Assembly: GCF_918797505.1 (NCBI RefSeq)
Contig: NC_092795.1
Coordinates: 25,841,131-25,905,130 of the forward strand
Length of the DNA stretch: 64,000 bases
Source: Bemisia tabaci
Lineage: Eukaryota; Arthropoda; Insecta; Hemiptera; Aleyrodidae
Direction: 5' to 3'
Positions 11,044 through 24,024 of this stretch are shown here, piece by piece. The notes under the pieces were generated by a model that saw only the letters and a program-made list of their open reading frames with translations, ran no database searches and was not told where the DNA came from. Both the position numbers and the translations under genes were made by a program. Numbering within the stretch: position 1 is the stretch's first letter; each line of letters starts with the position of its first letter.

Positions 11044-11610
11044 CTGCCGTGATAGCGGAGAGAGCCGTAAGTGCAAAAATGAAGTTCTGATAAAACGGGA
11101 TCAGAAGCTTCTGAGTGGAACATTTTATTGAAAGAAGCCTCCGTTCTTTGTCAAATTGCCCCTATTCGTCCGGAAGACTCCTAGAAATCATTAGGGGGAT
11201 TAAAACTCGACCGATTTGATTTTAAAGTACATAAAAAAGGTAAAATTCAATTTCGTGTTGGGTTATTGTTAGGCAAGACAGCCGTAAATGCTATCTTCTA
11301 CATGCTTTCGTGGTTGCGTTTTGGACGCACGACAAACACATTTTCAGGTTAGAAATTGGCAGAAGAGGGCGGCACTTTACTGGAAAGCACTGTTTTCATT
11401 GGCTCTCATGCACCTGCGGCTGTCTTGAAAAAAACTAGGTCATTTTTTGTGCACTTACGGCTTTCTGATACGTCTCGTTTTCATTAAATTAGGATGAATT
11501 TTGATGTTTTAGTTGTCTCAGTAATTTCATCTAAAAGAGTTTAAACGAATTTTGAAGAAAACTCGATTTCGAAAATTTTGCACTTACGGCTCTCTTCGCT
11601 ATCACGGCAG
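11044..11610. mobile_element. Foldback element, 567 bp
   Basis: Termini CTGCCGTGATAGCGGAGAGA and the inverted TCTCTTCGCTATCACGGCAG; TTGA flanks both sides (11040-11043, 11611-11614), a possible 4-bp target duplication. Confidence 0.8.
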
Positions 11611-11839
11611 TTGAGATGCTGGTCAACAGCGGTCTCAAATCTTGAAAGTTTTTTGCCCTATGACACCTAAAATTCTAGGCCCTCTCCAAATCTGTCTTTT
11701 AGACTCCGATGACCCCTAGATTATCCGGACGAAAAGTAAAAAGAAATAAAAAAAATTACTCGCGCCGCGTGATAGCAGAGGCCCGGGGTACCGGCTAATC
11801 CAGCCCTGTGATCTATGTAATACAGGACCAAAGCTTGAA

Positions 11840-12200
11840 CTTACACCGCAGTTTTACGGCGCTCAGTTTGGCAACACTGCGGAACGTCGTAATCGGTGGC
11901 GACGCCGCGGCTGCGCCGACGACAGCGTTGCCAAGGCGTCTGCAGGGAGAACCCCGGGTCGGTGAGGGGCAGCCGCCGCGACGCCGGTTGAGGCCATGGA
12001 CTGACATGACGCTGCGCGCGGTGACCGGAGCTTGGACGCGCAGGCGCAGACGTTAGAACGTGATCTACGAGAGGAGTAACCTTGTGCTGCGTCATGTGTC
12101 ATGTGCGATCTCCATCTTCCGTCCGCCTTCGCGTCCCGAGCCGAAGCGCATCCACTCTCCCGCGCATCGCACTCGCAACGCTCCGGCCGCGATTCCCGCA
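11840..12200. other. GC-rich, CpG-rich block; possible promoter or 5'UTR
   Basis: This block is markedly richer in GC and CpG than its surroundings. Open frames in several frames on both strands are expected from composition alone. It lies upstream of dpp on the minus strand and might hold a 5'UTR exon or promoter, but I see no convincing splice pair. Confidence 0.3.
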
Positions 12201-12278
12201 GTACCCTAAGGAGAGTAGAGAACCTTTAGAGGGAGAGTAGGGACAACTCGAAAATTTGGAGGTTAGGTTTGATGAGGT

Positions 12279-12488
12279 CACTGGTAAAAAAAACCTCTTG
12301 GTTCAAGAGTGGAGTTTCTTGTCGCCAGATTTTAGAGTCTGGACACTTGTTTCAAGCGGATTTTGAATTGAATCAATGCAAAATCCGCTTAAAACAAGAG
12401 TTCAAGACTCTTAAATCCGGCGACAAAAAACTGCACTCTTAAGACAATGCACCGCGGCATTGGTCCAAGAGGTTTTTTTTTACCAGTG
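12279..12488. mobile_element. Foldback MITE (CACTGGTAAAAAA termini), 210 bp
   Basis: Ends CACTGGTAAAAAA and TTTTTTACCAGTG with inverted arms throughout (CTCTTGG, AAATCCGCTT). Confidence 0.82.
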
Positions 12489-12711
12489 TCATGTAGCTCT
12501 TGGGACCCAAAACGGTAGCCAACTTATGAACTCGAATTATCCAGTGGTACTAATTTAAACTGCGAAAGTAGGTACCGAAAACATTGGTAGGTACACTGAT
12601 CAAGAATTACAAAAGCACGTATAAATCTTGGATTTCGCATAAATTTTCTCAGCTTCAAAGTCTGAATCCTTAAAAACGCTTGTTTACAATACGCTGTCGG
12701 CCCTATTGATT

Positions 12712-12984
12712 TTTTTTTTTTTTTTTTATTGAGAGTTTAGTGGCTTCTATTCCTTTAGGAATCTACAGCCATCTATAGGCACTATTTATTGTCCGAAGAC
12801 ATCAGGGAGTTTGGTAGACATCCATGCTCGGGCTTACAAATTTTCACGGATTAAGGCCGAGCGAATTCTGCTTACAGATCCACTCGTCAGTTCCATGAAA
12901 ATTTGTCGCCACCACCGGGATTCGAACCCGGGACCTATTGACCTAGAGTCAGACGCGCTAACCACTAGGCCAACCTGGCCGGCT
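12712..12984 (-). mobile_element. tRNA-derived SINE with 13-bp target duplication
   Basis: On the minus strand the head carries an A-box TGGCCTAGTGG and a B-box GGTTCGAATCC. A tRNA-unrelated body and a poly-A tail (T-run at 12711-12729) follow. GGCCCTATTGATT is duplicated exactly at 12699-12711 and 12985-12997. It is a SINE rather than a tRNA gene because of the body, tail and duplication. Confidence 0.92.
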
Positions 12985-12997
12985 GGCCCTATTGATT

Positions 12998-13922
12998 AAT
13001 GTGTCAAATGTATAGGTTGGCAGCGGCACTTTTCAGACGATTTTCGTTTTTCACGTTGTAGCCCTTTTGGGCCCTAAGTTGTGCATACTCTTCCCATAAA
13101 GGTACTCTATTGTGGCCGACTTAGTGATCCCGAAAATCCATCGGATCTTTAACGATGCCTTCGCGAATAAAATAGGGGCCCATAAGATTAGTCAAGCTTC
13201 GGTAACCGCTCACCCCGCTTAGTTCTTCAAGCCAATGATTGCCTGATACACTGATTTTGGATACCTTCTTGTTGGATGGAAATGGGTGGAAATGAGGGGC
13301 CGAGGGCGAGGGGCCTGCGCCTACACTTTCAGAAATATACTTGGCCCCTCTCAAAAAATGTGAGAGATTTTGTTAAATATGTGCGTGACAAATTTTTAAT
13401 TTTAGGCATAGTAATTGGATCCATTTTGCTCAAAATTTCTCCTAAAACGACTTAATTTTTCAAAATTGTCCGAGTTAGGTCCTCCGGATCCTCTAAAGCT
13501 AGGAAAGCCCCTCCGAACTTTCCTTTTAGCCAGGGGAGTCCCGCAGACCCCCTTGGTGGGGTGACTTCTTGGGTCCCCTAAACCCCCTTGATGAGGTGCT
13601 CTTCCGCCTCCTTCCTATGAAATGTTCCTAGTTCCGCCCATAAGGATAGATAATGAGTCTCGGGTGATGCATTGCGGTAAAATGTTTTATGAATTATCGG
13701 TTTGTTTCCTGAACGAATAACTCAAGCGTATCCCTCAACCGACAACAAACAGGTAGGTCACAGAGACCCCCAAAGAAATAGCACCCAGTTGAGACACCAG
13801 CGGAGATTCTCTATATATTTCCGTTCATGTGCATTTAAACGGTGGAGATCAAGCGTCACCAATTCGCTGGAATTAGAGTGCTTATGTCGAGAGAGCACGG
13901 ACGTAAGGAATACGTAGCTCTC
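12998..13922. other. No gene recognised; diverged repeat segment
   Basis: 13130-13180 (CCGAAAATCCATC...GCGAATAAA) matches 42910-42955. The rest is unassigned. Confidence 0.45.
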
Positions 13923-14161
13923 AGGGCTCAAAAGGGCAGCCAACCTTCTGACACAAAAAATGTCTCTGCCAATCCTCAGATTCCGATATCAAACAAAAAT
14001 GGCTAAGATGTTCATATTTGATGATATCTCCCCTGCAAGGATTAATAAATTTATGCAAACACTGAATCAAATGTGTGTTTTACAAACGACGGATCGTAAA
14101 AATTATAATATTAAATCACTCTGAATAATTTGAATTCATAGGTTGGCTGCCCTTTGGGCTC
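13923..14161. mobile_element. MITE with GGGCTCAAAAGGGCAGCCAACC terminus type
   Basis: The left end GGGCTCAAAAGGGCAGCCAA and right end TTGGCTGCCCTTTGGGCTC are inverted copies. Related pieces lie at 12507, 29912-30011 and 42957-43207. Confidence 0.72.
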
Positions 14162-17100
14162 TAGATGCTCCATGACCTAACCTTTAAATTACCGACATTT
14201 TTGTGCTTAATGTAGGCACTCCAGCTGGAGTCACCGTTGGAAGCAACAGGGGCGTCGCCTCAGGGAGAGGTAAGCGTCGAGGAGAGGGCCGCAAGTTACG
14301 AGCCGTGGGGCTACGCGAACGCGACGCTTGCACTTTGCTGCACTGTGCCGCTCACTGCAATTGCCGCATTCGCAAGCGATCGCGTCGGGGCCAGCGCACC
14401 TCCACGCTGAAAGCTTTGAGCCGATTCAAAGCCGCTCTGTCTTCCAGTCCACGTTGGCTAAACAGTATTTACATGAAAAGAGCATTGACGTCCCGACTTT
14501 TTCAATCAGTAACAATATATTTTAGAGACCCCGCCTCAACAATTTGAGCAACGTAATCAAATGAGGCTGAAATTAATTCGGAGTCAACGCTATTTTACGC
14601 CAATAGCGATGTTCCGTGAGCAACTTCATGCGCAAATAATTAAAAGAAGTTCACCTTATAATGACTGATGACTGTTGTGTTTAGCGCTTTGCTAAAAGAG
14701 TTTTTACAAATTAGGTTGTGCTTAAGAAATCAATCGCTCGACCCTTTGGTCGAGCTGTGGACATCATTTGGCAAATCTGAGCATTGATATCCAATAAACG
14801 GAAGATATCAGAACAGGATCTCTATAACATATAAGTATTGTCTCTGCTTGGATCGGACCGGAGCAAACTAACAAGATGGTGATTGAGTTTTGGACGTAAT
14901 ACGTTTTTTAGGAACCCCATGAAAAGCCTAAAACCAATCACAGCCAAAGCAATGCTATCCCTCTATAGGTGCCCTGACATACGATGATCTGTCCGTGAAA
15001 TTACCTCTGATGGAGCCAGAAAAAAGATCCTAAGGGTAGAAACTAATTTAAAACCATTATAAATATCGATTCTAGCCGAGACAGTCTGTCTCACCCAGAA
15101 TCAATCATTTCATATGCATATAAATGGAAAAATGATGTCACCGTTTTGCAAGAATCATCATTGTACAGAGAAAGCTCTCTTGAGGGTACCCCAAAATGAG
15201 TTATTCCAACTCCCTCATCTAGGTATCTCACAATCAGAGATGAGGTAAAAGTTGCTTTTGCGATTTATATCGTTCACAAACTTTGACTGGCGCTCAAAGA
15301 GTCACTTCTTGAAATTTTGCGATGTTTTTAATGTTAAATGATGCAAATCAATTCTTTTCAGCTGTAGTGCAGTTACCAGACTCTTCTTCTTTTCCGTCGC
15401 TTTGAGAGCCTGTTTGACTGATTCCATCACTCTCCCGAAGGCGACTTGACGTGCATTAAAAATATTCCCTTAAAATGTCTAATGATAAAAAAATTGTGGT
15501 TCTTCTGTGAAATAAGTACAAATTAGGGGGACATTTTTAAACGCTAAACTCAGATAAAAGCGCATGCTTAAATGTAATTTATCTGAGGCCCGTTATTTTT
15601 TTTTAAAAAAAAACCATACACTCAACATCTCCGGGAAGGTTTGATTTTTTTCCGTGGAAATCTTTCAGTTCAGAAATTGAATCATTAATCTTCTTTGGAC
15701 GCTTTGACGCAAATACTCTTCCTTACTCGACGAACTGACAACCACGCTCAGAGAAAGGAAAGGGCACCGCGCAACTCAGGCAGGGTTGACTGACTAGTCA
15801 AAGATCGCACCAAAAGTCGCGAGCTTTCATGAAATAACATTTACATACCCCGGCCAATTTGCCAACGGCGCAAAGAACGAGTTGGATGCAACTGGGTCTC
15901 GGTTCTCTAGGATCCAGCTAGTTGAAGCATGAGCTCGAGGGTGGGGGCGGTGGGGGTGGATCGGGGGGCGGAGGGTGCGGATTCAGGGATCCAAGAAACG
16001 GGAACAAGAATAAAGCTCTAGCAAAAGCAAGGCTTCCAGATCGTGCCGAAAAATTCCTGGAAACGAGCCGGATCAACCGCGCAACGACAACCTTTCTCTC
16101 CTATTCCTCAAAGCGTTGCCAGATCTCGCTGATAAATGGGGTTGGGGTTCGTATTTTCGGCAGCGATTTGGCATCGCTGCGCAAAAGTGTGACGCACGAA
16201 GCGCGGAGTGCGAAGTGCGAGTGAGGAGCGGCGGTGGTGGCAAGATGTAAACACGCTCCCAAGTTTAAATTCGAATAAACAACTTTTGAAATATTCCGTT
16301 GCTAAAGTTAGATTCACGCCCCTCTTCGGTCTGACTGTACCGTCCGAAATCCCGATTCCCTACGGCAAATTCGTGAATTTTACTGGGTGACTAAGATGCA
16401 CGAGAGAAAAAATCGGATGAAAAAAGGAAACGGATGCTTAAAAAACCAGAATTTTCTGACTCCGCTGTTTCAGGAGTCCAGAGGAAAGTGAATATTGCAA
16501 AATTTAAAAATCCTGAATCTCCGATAAAATTGACTAAGGGCATGAGTCAACTTCTATACTAACGGCAAAACGAGAACATGATTTTAGAACAACAAGATCG
16601 CCCGTAAAACGTGACGATACACTAATAAACACAATTTAATGAAAACACAATGTAACTTAAAAACAAGTTTAATTGATCCGACTTCTTTGATGAACTTTAA
16701 TTGGATACAATTAATCAGAACTTGATGAATATTTGGTCGCGTCTCAGGAAGTTTCATATAAATTTAGGGTAGGTACGTTTTTCATTAACCCTTGCCTTGC
16801 GTGTGACTTTGCCGCTATAGAGTTGTCTACCCTTAATAATAAAGTTGTGAATTCTCCTATTTAGACAATGTAAATGTTCATATTTTTCCCCTTCAAAGTT
16901 CGTTCGGAAGATCACTATGACCGATTTTCATGGTGTTTGCTGCTACTAATCGGAGATTGTCCCTGAAAAATCCCGCTCTATTTAGATTAAGTCAAAAGGA
17001 CCTGCGAAGAAGGCCTTGGAGGGCGCAAAACGCCCTTAGGGGGTTGGGCTGGGTAACGGCCAGGGAACATAGCCTTCTGGTCTCCACATATTCAGTCAAA

Positions 17101-17997
17101 GGTGTCCTGACTCCTACAGCCTTGAAAGAAAAAGGAACTCAGAATGGTCGAAATTAAGATTCACGACGAGCGATGTGTACCGCCTGTTCTTGCACGACCT
17201 GTGACGTACGCACGTATTCTCATGATTAAGCTGCTTGTAAGGCACGCACGAAAGTACAGAGGCATAACTGCAGGCTGCGGCTTCTCACTGCAGCACAACT
17301 TTATTAGGGGGAGCTAACAACGCGGCGTGCAATCACGCGGTTTTAAATGCACGAAATCCCATACAGCCGGTGACTTCAACGAACGGATAGAAAAAAGGAC
17401 GTTCAGCGCTTAGCGCTTACGCAGAGGTAATAGATGAAGTTTCCCTGAAATTTTTGACCCATTCGATTTGATTAATGAGGAAGGGCTGCCGCTTTCTCGA
17501 AGTATAATGGTAGACAAAAAGATAGACTAATAAAAAGGACACAGCAAAAATTGTTGCCTCGTTTAATTTTTGCACGCCGGACATGATGGACGTGATATTG
17601 AAAACTGGAATCAACTCCTGAGAGAGATATTAACGTTAATAGCTTTCACTACGATCCTTAACCATAAAAATCTATGAGAAAGATAGCAAATAAAATAAAA
17701 ACACGAAAAAAAACCAACAACAGGGTTGAAGTCAATTTTAAAATGAGTCTAACATCATGAATGTCCAGGCACGGTTTCAAAAACGTTTCCTTATCCTTTT
17801 AACGCAGAATTTAAGAGAAAAAACTTTAAAAATCAATACATTCAGTGAGATGGGAACCTCTGATGTTTCTTTTCTCTCCTCCTCTCTTTCTCTCTGTATA
17901 AATGTTTGCTAAACAAAAATAATAAAATAAGAAATGTAAAAATTATTAAGATTTAACGAGGAAAGGATGACAGGCATATGATTCGAAGTTACAAAAT

Positions 17998-18034
<37 letters not shown>

Positions 18035-18916
18035 AGGAAAGAGGGTAGTAGTAGTAAGATAAGTTTATTTTAGCGGTGCTTTAGCATCTAAGGCCATTTA
18101 CACCTCTGTGTGTTTCCACGGAAATCAAGGTTACATCAGTGAAAATACAAAAAAGTTGAGGGGGAAGGTTAAATTTTGAGTTCAGTGGAACGCATAAATT
18201 CAAAAAGTTTTAGAAAAGATAGAAAGAAAGGAAAAACACTATCTCTGTAATCGGGTCCAAAAAATGAGCAACTAATTAACAAGATCCATACTTCAATGAT
18301 AACAATACATGCTATATCACGCCTGTCGATTAAAATCCAAAATTCGCAAGGAACGAAAGGAACGAGGTAAAATAAAAAAGAAAGACCTCCTCTTTCGTTG
18401 AACCGAACAAACTATTTTTTGAATAAACAACAAAGCATAAGGATCGTTACAGTAATTTGATTCACTACTGAAAATTCCGAAAACACTTCAACAAAATGTA
18501 TACAAGATCAATGATCACCGATAACAGAGTTGATTTCTGGATGAATATTTAGTGATCGCGTTGTTTATTGATTCTCAGCATGGGCTCACTATGGTTATCC
18601 GCCGAGGCAAGAGCAAGACTGCTTTCATTCAAAATTGATGTTGCCAAACGAACATTTGAGAGAAGTATTCTTCTTGTAACGCAACCATGAGTATACGCAA
18701 AAATTTGATCCACCGTGAAAGTGATACAAACTGACGTAACTTCAGTAGCGTTGCATATTGCGCTGTACTTTTTGAGTAAAAATTTTCAAAGTCTTGAAAG
18801 TCTTCAGGGGTTATTAAAAAGCACTGTATAGATAGACATTTTCCTCCGAGGTAACATTCGATTGTTACTTATCTTGACAAAAAATTGGCTTTGTGCTCTA
18901 TTGATCCTTCGGATTT
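14162..18916. other. No gene recognised; (AAAT)n microsatellite at 18000-18035
   Basis: 4.7 kb without a supportable gene. 14214-14270 is an exon-like stretch between TAATGTAG and GAGAG|GTAAGC, unsupported by any family. 15940-15985 is a G-rich run that makes a poly-glycine open frame. Nothing else stands out. Confidence 0.5.
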
Positions 18917-19133
18917 GGACGTATTTCTGTCAAACGGAACTAAGCGCCATCGGGGGAGGAAGGGAGAGGGGAGCTTGGATTGGCGGGGGAATCGGGCGTC
19001 GGGCTCATTCCGTCCTATACTCGCAATGCTTTTCCATGGCGCTTAGTTCCGTTTGACAGAACGCGCTATCCGGCATTCTTTCCTAAAAAAGAATTCAAAT
19101 TGGCGCTTAGTTCCGTTTGACAGAAATGCGTCC
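18917..19133. mobile_element. MITE (GGACGTATTTCTGTCAAACG terminus), 217 bp
   Basis: Left end GGACGTATTTCTGTCAAACG, right end inverted. An internal copy of the right arm (TGGCGCTTAGTTCCGTTTGA) also occurs at 19038-19061, so the right arm is duplicated. Confidence 0.85.
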
Positions 19134-19920
19134 TTTGGTTTCCTACTTAGTCGGTTCTCTCAGAGTTAGAAAAAGTGACTTCGTACCTTTTCCATTTTAG
19201 ATGCTTGAGATTTGGCCTATAGAGGACTAACTATCTGGATGAAGAGGCAACGCTGGCGGAAAGATTCGCCGTTGTATAAACATTTAAAGAAGCGCATACA
19301 AAGTTACGATTACGAATCGGATGATTTGGGTCGGGTAAACACAGCACAGAGCAGGGAGGGGGTGGGGCGGAATGCTCGGCTCTGATCATAATGCCGCAAA
19401 CACGTGTGAGAGGGGAAAAACTCCCGAGTTTATGGGCCGAGCCGTGATTTGATTTCACATATTTATTGTCGCCGTAAAAGGCCTCGACGATTTTATCCGG
19501 GCCGTCATAATATTCATCAACTTCATAATTCGCTGTATTTTGTGCACCGCGAGGACAGGGCCGCTCGGCTCGTCGCACAATGAAAAGTTGAAAAGCCTCT
19601 GCCGTGCTCAGGAAAACCGCTGTTTGGGGCGCGTTCATTCAATACGTAACCCCACATCTCTGATTTTTCAACCATCCCCCCCCCCTTCCACCGTTCTAAC
19701 GCTATATAGGTCCCTTCCCCTTCATACGTATAAAAAACAATGGCATAACGCTCATTTCGACCCCCTCCCCTCACTCTTAAGCGTTACATTTGAAAGGCAG
19801 CGGAATCGATCAGCTTCAGTGATTGATGAGACAGGGCAGAACCGGACAGAACTTCGTAAGGGGGCACGGAACTTGAAATAAAATTCGCGTCGAATACTCA
19901 AGTCTTTTTTTCCCATTTCT
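19134..19920. other. No gene recognised
   Basis: Open frames on both strands (for example 19231-19638 minus) lack family features or splice support. Confidence 0.45.
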
Positions 19921-20126
19921 TTTTTTTTATACTTTATAGATCCCTACGGGAGTCAACCCACGCTTGCAGTTCCAAAAGTCCAATCTCCCCTCAGTCCCTA
20001 ATCAAGCCAGCCCCAGGTAACCGTTGTTTGAGACCATCAAACTCAGATCACCTGGCTGGTAATCGAACCCGGGACCTCCCAATCATGGAGCAAGCGCTAC
20101 AACCACTGCACCACCGGGGACCGGCT
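19921..20126 (-). mobile_element. tRNA-derived SINE, second family
   Basis: The head on the minus strand has A-box TGGTGCAGTGG and a B-box-like GGTTCGATTACC. The body contains GAGTTTGATGGTCTCAAACA and the element ends in an A-rich tail. Confidence 0.8.
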
Positions 20127-20219
20127 TTGGGCGATATCTTTGGGCATCCGCCGTCACCAGGCGAATCTAAGTATTGACTTCCGAATTGACTTTTACACTA
20201 TGAGGAAGATAGCACTGGG

Positions 20220-20519
20220 TCTAGTTCCTTTATACTGAGAGTAAAGACAATGTGAATCCATTTCCGATTGGTTCCCGTATTTTAGGCCTTCGCAATGTCA
20301 CAAAGATTAAATTTGCACCAATTGCAAAGATTATAAACTGGAATGGACCGGGGAATAGGGAGTGCGCAGGAACACATGAGATGAGAGAGGGAATGGAGAC
20401 AGGGATTCGGGAATAGGTTGATCAAAGATTACAAAAAACGTATGATTTGAGTAATCTTTATTTCCGTTTGGGACATCCAAAAGCCGCGTTGCCTCAACTC
20501 TCTCTAAAAAGGGACTCTA
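20220..20519. mobile_element. MITE (TCTAG...TATACTGAGAG terminus), 300 bp
   Basis: A perfect 8-bp duplication GCACTGGG lies at 20212-20219 and 20520-20527. Interior matches 34295-34615. Confidence 0.88.
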
Positions 20520-20527
20520 GCACTGGG

Positions 20528-21678
20528 AGTAGTCGCGGAATCTCTAGTGTGCTGGTTACACGCTCAAATTCCCATCAATTTCCGATCAAATGGTGACTGG
20601 TGCGCACCATCTACCATCAAATCTCTGCAGCCTGCAAAAATTTGATGGTAGATGATGGAGCTGTGGGGCTCATCCTTCATCTGATTTCCACACAACCGTG
20701 CTTATTTCATGCTTATTTCAATCAACACGCTGTTTTAATGAATTTTACTCATCAATCTGGATAACTCTCGACCGCCATCTTGGTCATCATTTTGATCGGA
20801 ATTTGACGGAAATTTGAGCGTGTAACCAGGCCATAGAATATGCTCGTATTGTTTCTGGTGCCAATGTTCCCGTAGTGTTTTCTAGATGAAGCTAGAATAG
20901 TGCCCTCTTTTGGGAATGTTGACACCAAGATCGTTGGCGAAACAAGCTGTGTGTTAGCTTTTTATATTTACTCTTCTGTCCTCTCTCTCCTTCCCGCCCC
21001 CTCTCCGAGCACGAAGCTCGTCTCGCGGTGTCGGCTAACTTTCCGCGAGAGGGCAAAGCGAGGAATTTTGCCCCCCGGCCGGCGGCGCGGTGCACGGGCA
21101 GCGGCAGCTGGACCTGGAATGAGTAAGCGTTATGCAACGCGCTGACGTTTCAAAGGTTACTTAATACTTCAAAATCATTCCGAGTATCGGCTCATTTCTC
21201 ATACGACACCGATTCGCAACAAGCTTTGTCCCCCCCCCCCCCCCCACCCTTTTATGCTCCGGCCCGCGACAAAAAGGTCGCGGAAAGATACCTACAGCGC
21301 GAATGGAATTGCTACACCCCATGTTTTCTCCTTCAAATGCCACGTTGAACTCAAACGAAAACCATGGAAATAGAGTGAAAGCCAATGGTCGAACTAGACA
21401 TCTTATCAAATGCCCTAGGGAGTAGTTTGCCTGATTAGGAGCCGCGCATTATTACAGAAAAAAATGAATTAGGAGTAACAAAACTACTCCTAACTCGGAC
21501 TAGTTATGATGCTTAAGAATTCTGATAACCGTCACTAGATTTCTGTACGCATGTTTAACATTGCCAGGAATTTGGTACTAGCTACTGAAGTTCCTTGAGG
21601 TCGTATGGGCTGATATAAATACCGGAAAAAATGGCTCTTGGATCTGAAATCAAGACTCTTAAAGATTACGTTACACGG
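20528..21678. other. No gene recognised; GC-rich block at about 20990-21130
   Basis: Contains inverted motifs around 20560-20830 (GTGTAACCAG...GTTACACGC) that may be a diverged MITE. The CpG-rich block might be a promoter or UTR, without further support. A C-run lies at 21232-21246. Confidence 0.4.
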
Positions 21679-22016
21679 TGTCAACGATCATCATGTCAAC
21701 AAACAGTTTTTCTAGGTTTTTGTTGACACCATGATCATCCAAAAATTAAAAATTCTGACTCCTATGAAAGATGATCATGGTGTCAACAAAACTTAGAACT
21801 TCCCTCTATAACATCTTTCGAATTCAAGTCTAATTTTTCTTTTGTTATTTACTCTAGCCTAATCTGACCTAACCTAACTCACCAACCTTACCAACCAACT
21901 TTACCTTACAAGTAACCCAACTCCAGTGAGCCAAAATTTCCCCGATCTTACCTCCCTAATCTAGCCTTACCTGTCCTAATCTACTCTAACTATACGTGAC
22001 CCAAACCTCTCCTGTA

Positions 22017-22969
22017 CAGGGCCGGATTTACCTACTTGCCGCCATGGACCGCCTCTATTTTGCCGCCCCCTTCTCATTCGTTTTGAAACATCAATAAAAA
22101 CCATCAAGTGAACGTCCCAGCGGGTGTGGGGTGCATAAGACACATTTACTCGTGTTGGAAACATTTTTTGCGAAAGCCCTGTCAACACTACTAGGAAAAA
22201 TTCACCGAACTTTGCGCGAACGTTAAGTTTCGTAAACCTATCTCTGCGTGGACAAAGACCTTCCATTCATAAGAAATTAACGAAAAAATTATGAAAGAAC
22301 AAACATAAATGTGGTTTAATGATTTTAACTTCCGCCGCCGCGCCGCGCAGACCGCACTGTGTTTGGAGCAATGCGTGAAGTATTCCGACAGTTTTGTAGG
22401 CGCTATGAGTTTCACGCCGACGACCGCTGCTGAACGCACTGTGTTTGACGCAATGCGTGAAGTATTCACGCAGTCTTGTAGGCGCTATGCGTTTCACGCT
22501 GACCGCACTGTGTTTGGCGCAATGCGTGAAGTATTCATGCATTCTTGTAGGCGCTATCCGTTTCACGCTGACCGCAGTGACCGCACTGTGTTTGATGCAA
22601 TGCGTGAAGTATTCGTGCAGTCTTGTAGGCGCTAATATGTGTTACATGCCGATCGCCGCGCCGAGGGCTTCTCCTTTTCATCTCAAGTCCTCGTTATCAT
22701 TTCTCTCTCAGTCGCGCCGTTCCTGGCCAAATTGCGTGTTTGGTCTCTCTCTTAACTCGATTAATTAAAGGTGTTGTCTCTTGTATCGCCGAAAGACGAC
22801 AAAATTAGAAATTGCTATACTCTCAGGAAATGAGAGATTTTGTTTGTAATTTTTTTCTAAATCCGATTTTTTTATACCTACATTTAAAAAAATTGCAAAA
22901 TTTGCCGCCTCCTATAGATTTGCCGCTATGGGCCGCGGCCCATGCGGCCACCCCCTTAATCCGGCCCTG
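22017..22969 (+). mobile_element. Non-autonomous hAT-like element, copy 2 (intact)
   Basis: 953-bp copy of the 167-1058 family in the same orientation. It starts CAGGGCCGGATT and ends AATCCGGCCCTG. Flanks are CTCCTGTA and TTCCTGTA, an 8-bp duplication with one mismatch. It carries four internal tandem units (about 22351-22640). It sits inside another inverted-repeat element (21679-23149), so it inserted later. Confidence 0.88.
22351..22640 (+). repeat. Internal tandem units of the hAT-like family
   Basis: Four units spaced about 65-85 bp apart share the core GCAATGCGTGAAGTATTC followed by CTTGTAGGCGCTAT. Unit number differs between the five copies and accounts for part of their length variation. 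Confidence 0.75.
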
Positions 22970-23149
22970 TTCCTGTACGCTTGATTTTTTATTTTACTTG
23001 TGAGGAAGATATTTTTCTGTTTGTTGACACCGTGATCGTTGACACTACGCTCAGGGTCCATTTTTACGTTTTACTGCCAGAGAACGACGTCAACAGTTGT
23101 TGACTACATGATCAGATTGTGGGTTTGTTGACACCATGATCGTTGACAC

Positions 23150-24016
23150 AGATTCTTCAATGAATGAGCGAGCCACAGATAATGGTTTTTCATCGCAAAA
23201 TAAGGTCCGATTATTTTGAAGAAATAAGAACAGGCTCATTAATTTCAACTACCCCCCCCCCCCCAAAAAATTGGCAAAAATGACCGTGAACCAGTCTGGA
23301 ACAAGATGGTCTTGACATGATGATTATGACAACTCTCGACAGTTCATTATAATCAATGAGGAATCCATGGTCGATCAACCTGCAACGAACAAGTTCCGAT
23401 GAGCCTTAAAATGCTTTCATGCGATCAAAATAAAGTCGTGTGGATTTTTTTTTACCATCGGTTGGTCAAAAAATTTTACGCAACGGAGTATGAAGAGTTT
23501 TTCCTAACGAAATCGGCTCATAAATAACGACGAGTGCAGCAGGAAAGTTAGGAACTCACTCCTTATAAAGTTGAAAATTTCTTTTAAAAGTTGGGAAGTT
23601 AGAAGTAGACATCAGACTTTCCCGATGCAGTAAGCGTCAATTAGGACCCAATTGTAAGTAAAGTGAAGAACTTTTCCTCTTCACTGTGACCACAGTTTAC
23701 AACAAACTCATCGTTGAACACTAGTGAATCAAGAAATCTTACGGAACAGAGTATTTTAACAATTATTGTCAGTACGTTTGAAGATCATTACCAATCATAT
23801 TGATCCTCAGGCTTACGTTCCAGAAGAAAATCAAGAGAGAAAAAGAAAAATTTGGGAGCAAAAGAAGTGGGAATTCAAAGACGAAGAGGACGGTGGGATC
23901 AGGACAGGTGTCCCATTTTGAGGGCCTAATTTAATTTTAACTGTGAAGATATCCTCAGCCTCGATGCGGATGAAAAACTCAAATTTTATAAGATGGGACT
24001 ACAGAATGAAATCATG
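23150..24016. other. No gene recognised
   Basis: Non-coding AT-rich sequence, C-run at about 23251-23264. Confidence 0.5.
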
Positions 24017-24024
24017 ATCGGGAC

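Larger units (their letters stand above)
21679..23149. mobile_element. Inverted-repeat element split by hAT-like copy 2
   Basis: Left end GTGTCAACGATCATCATGTC and right end CATGATCGTTGACAC are inverted. Further TTGTTGACACCATGATCA motifs repeat inward in both orientations. About 520 bp once the nested element (22017-22969) is removed. Confidence 0.72.

Noticed and set aside
12907..12984. Functional tRNA gene
   Set aside because: A and B boxes are present, but the segment continues into a SINE body with poly-A tail and target duplication.
15922..16224. Glycine-rich 100-codon frame
   Set aside because: The glycine run is a G-rich tract; the rest has no domain or splice support.
19231..19638. 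135-codon minus-strand frame
   Set aside because: No recognisable domain and no exon boundaries; other frames are open over part of it.
21846..21990. Degenerate CCTAA-like tract as a second telomeric array
   Set aside because: Units are too irregular to call a telomere repeat.
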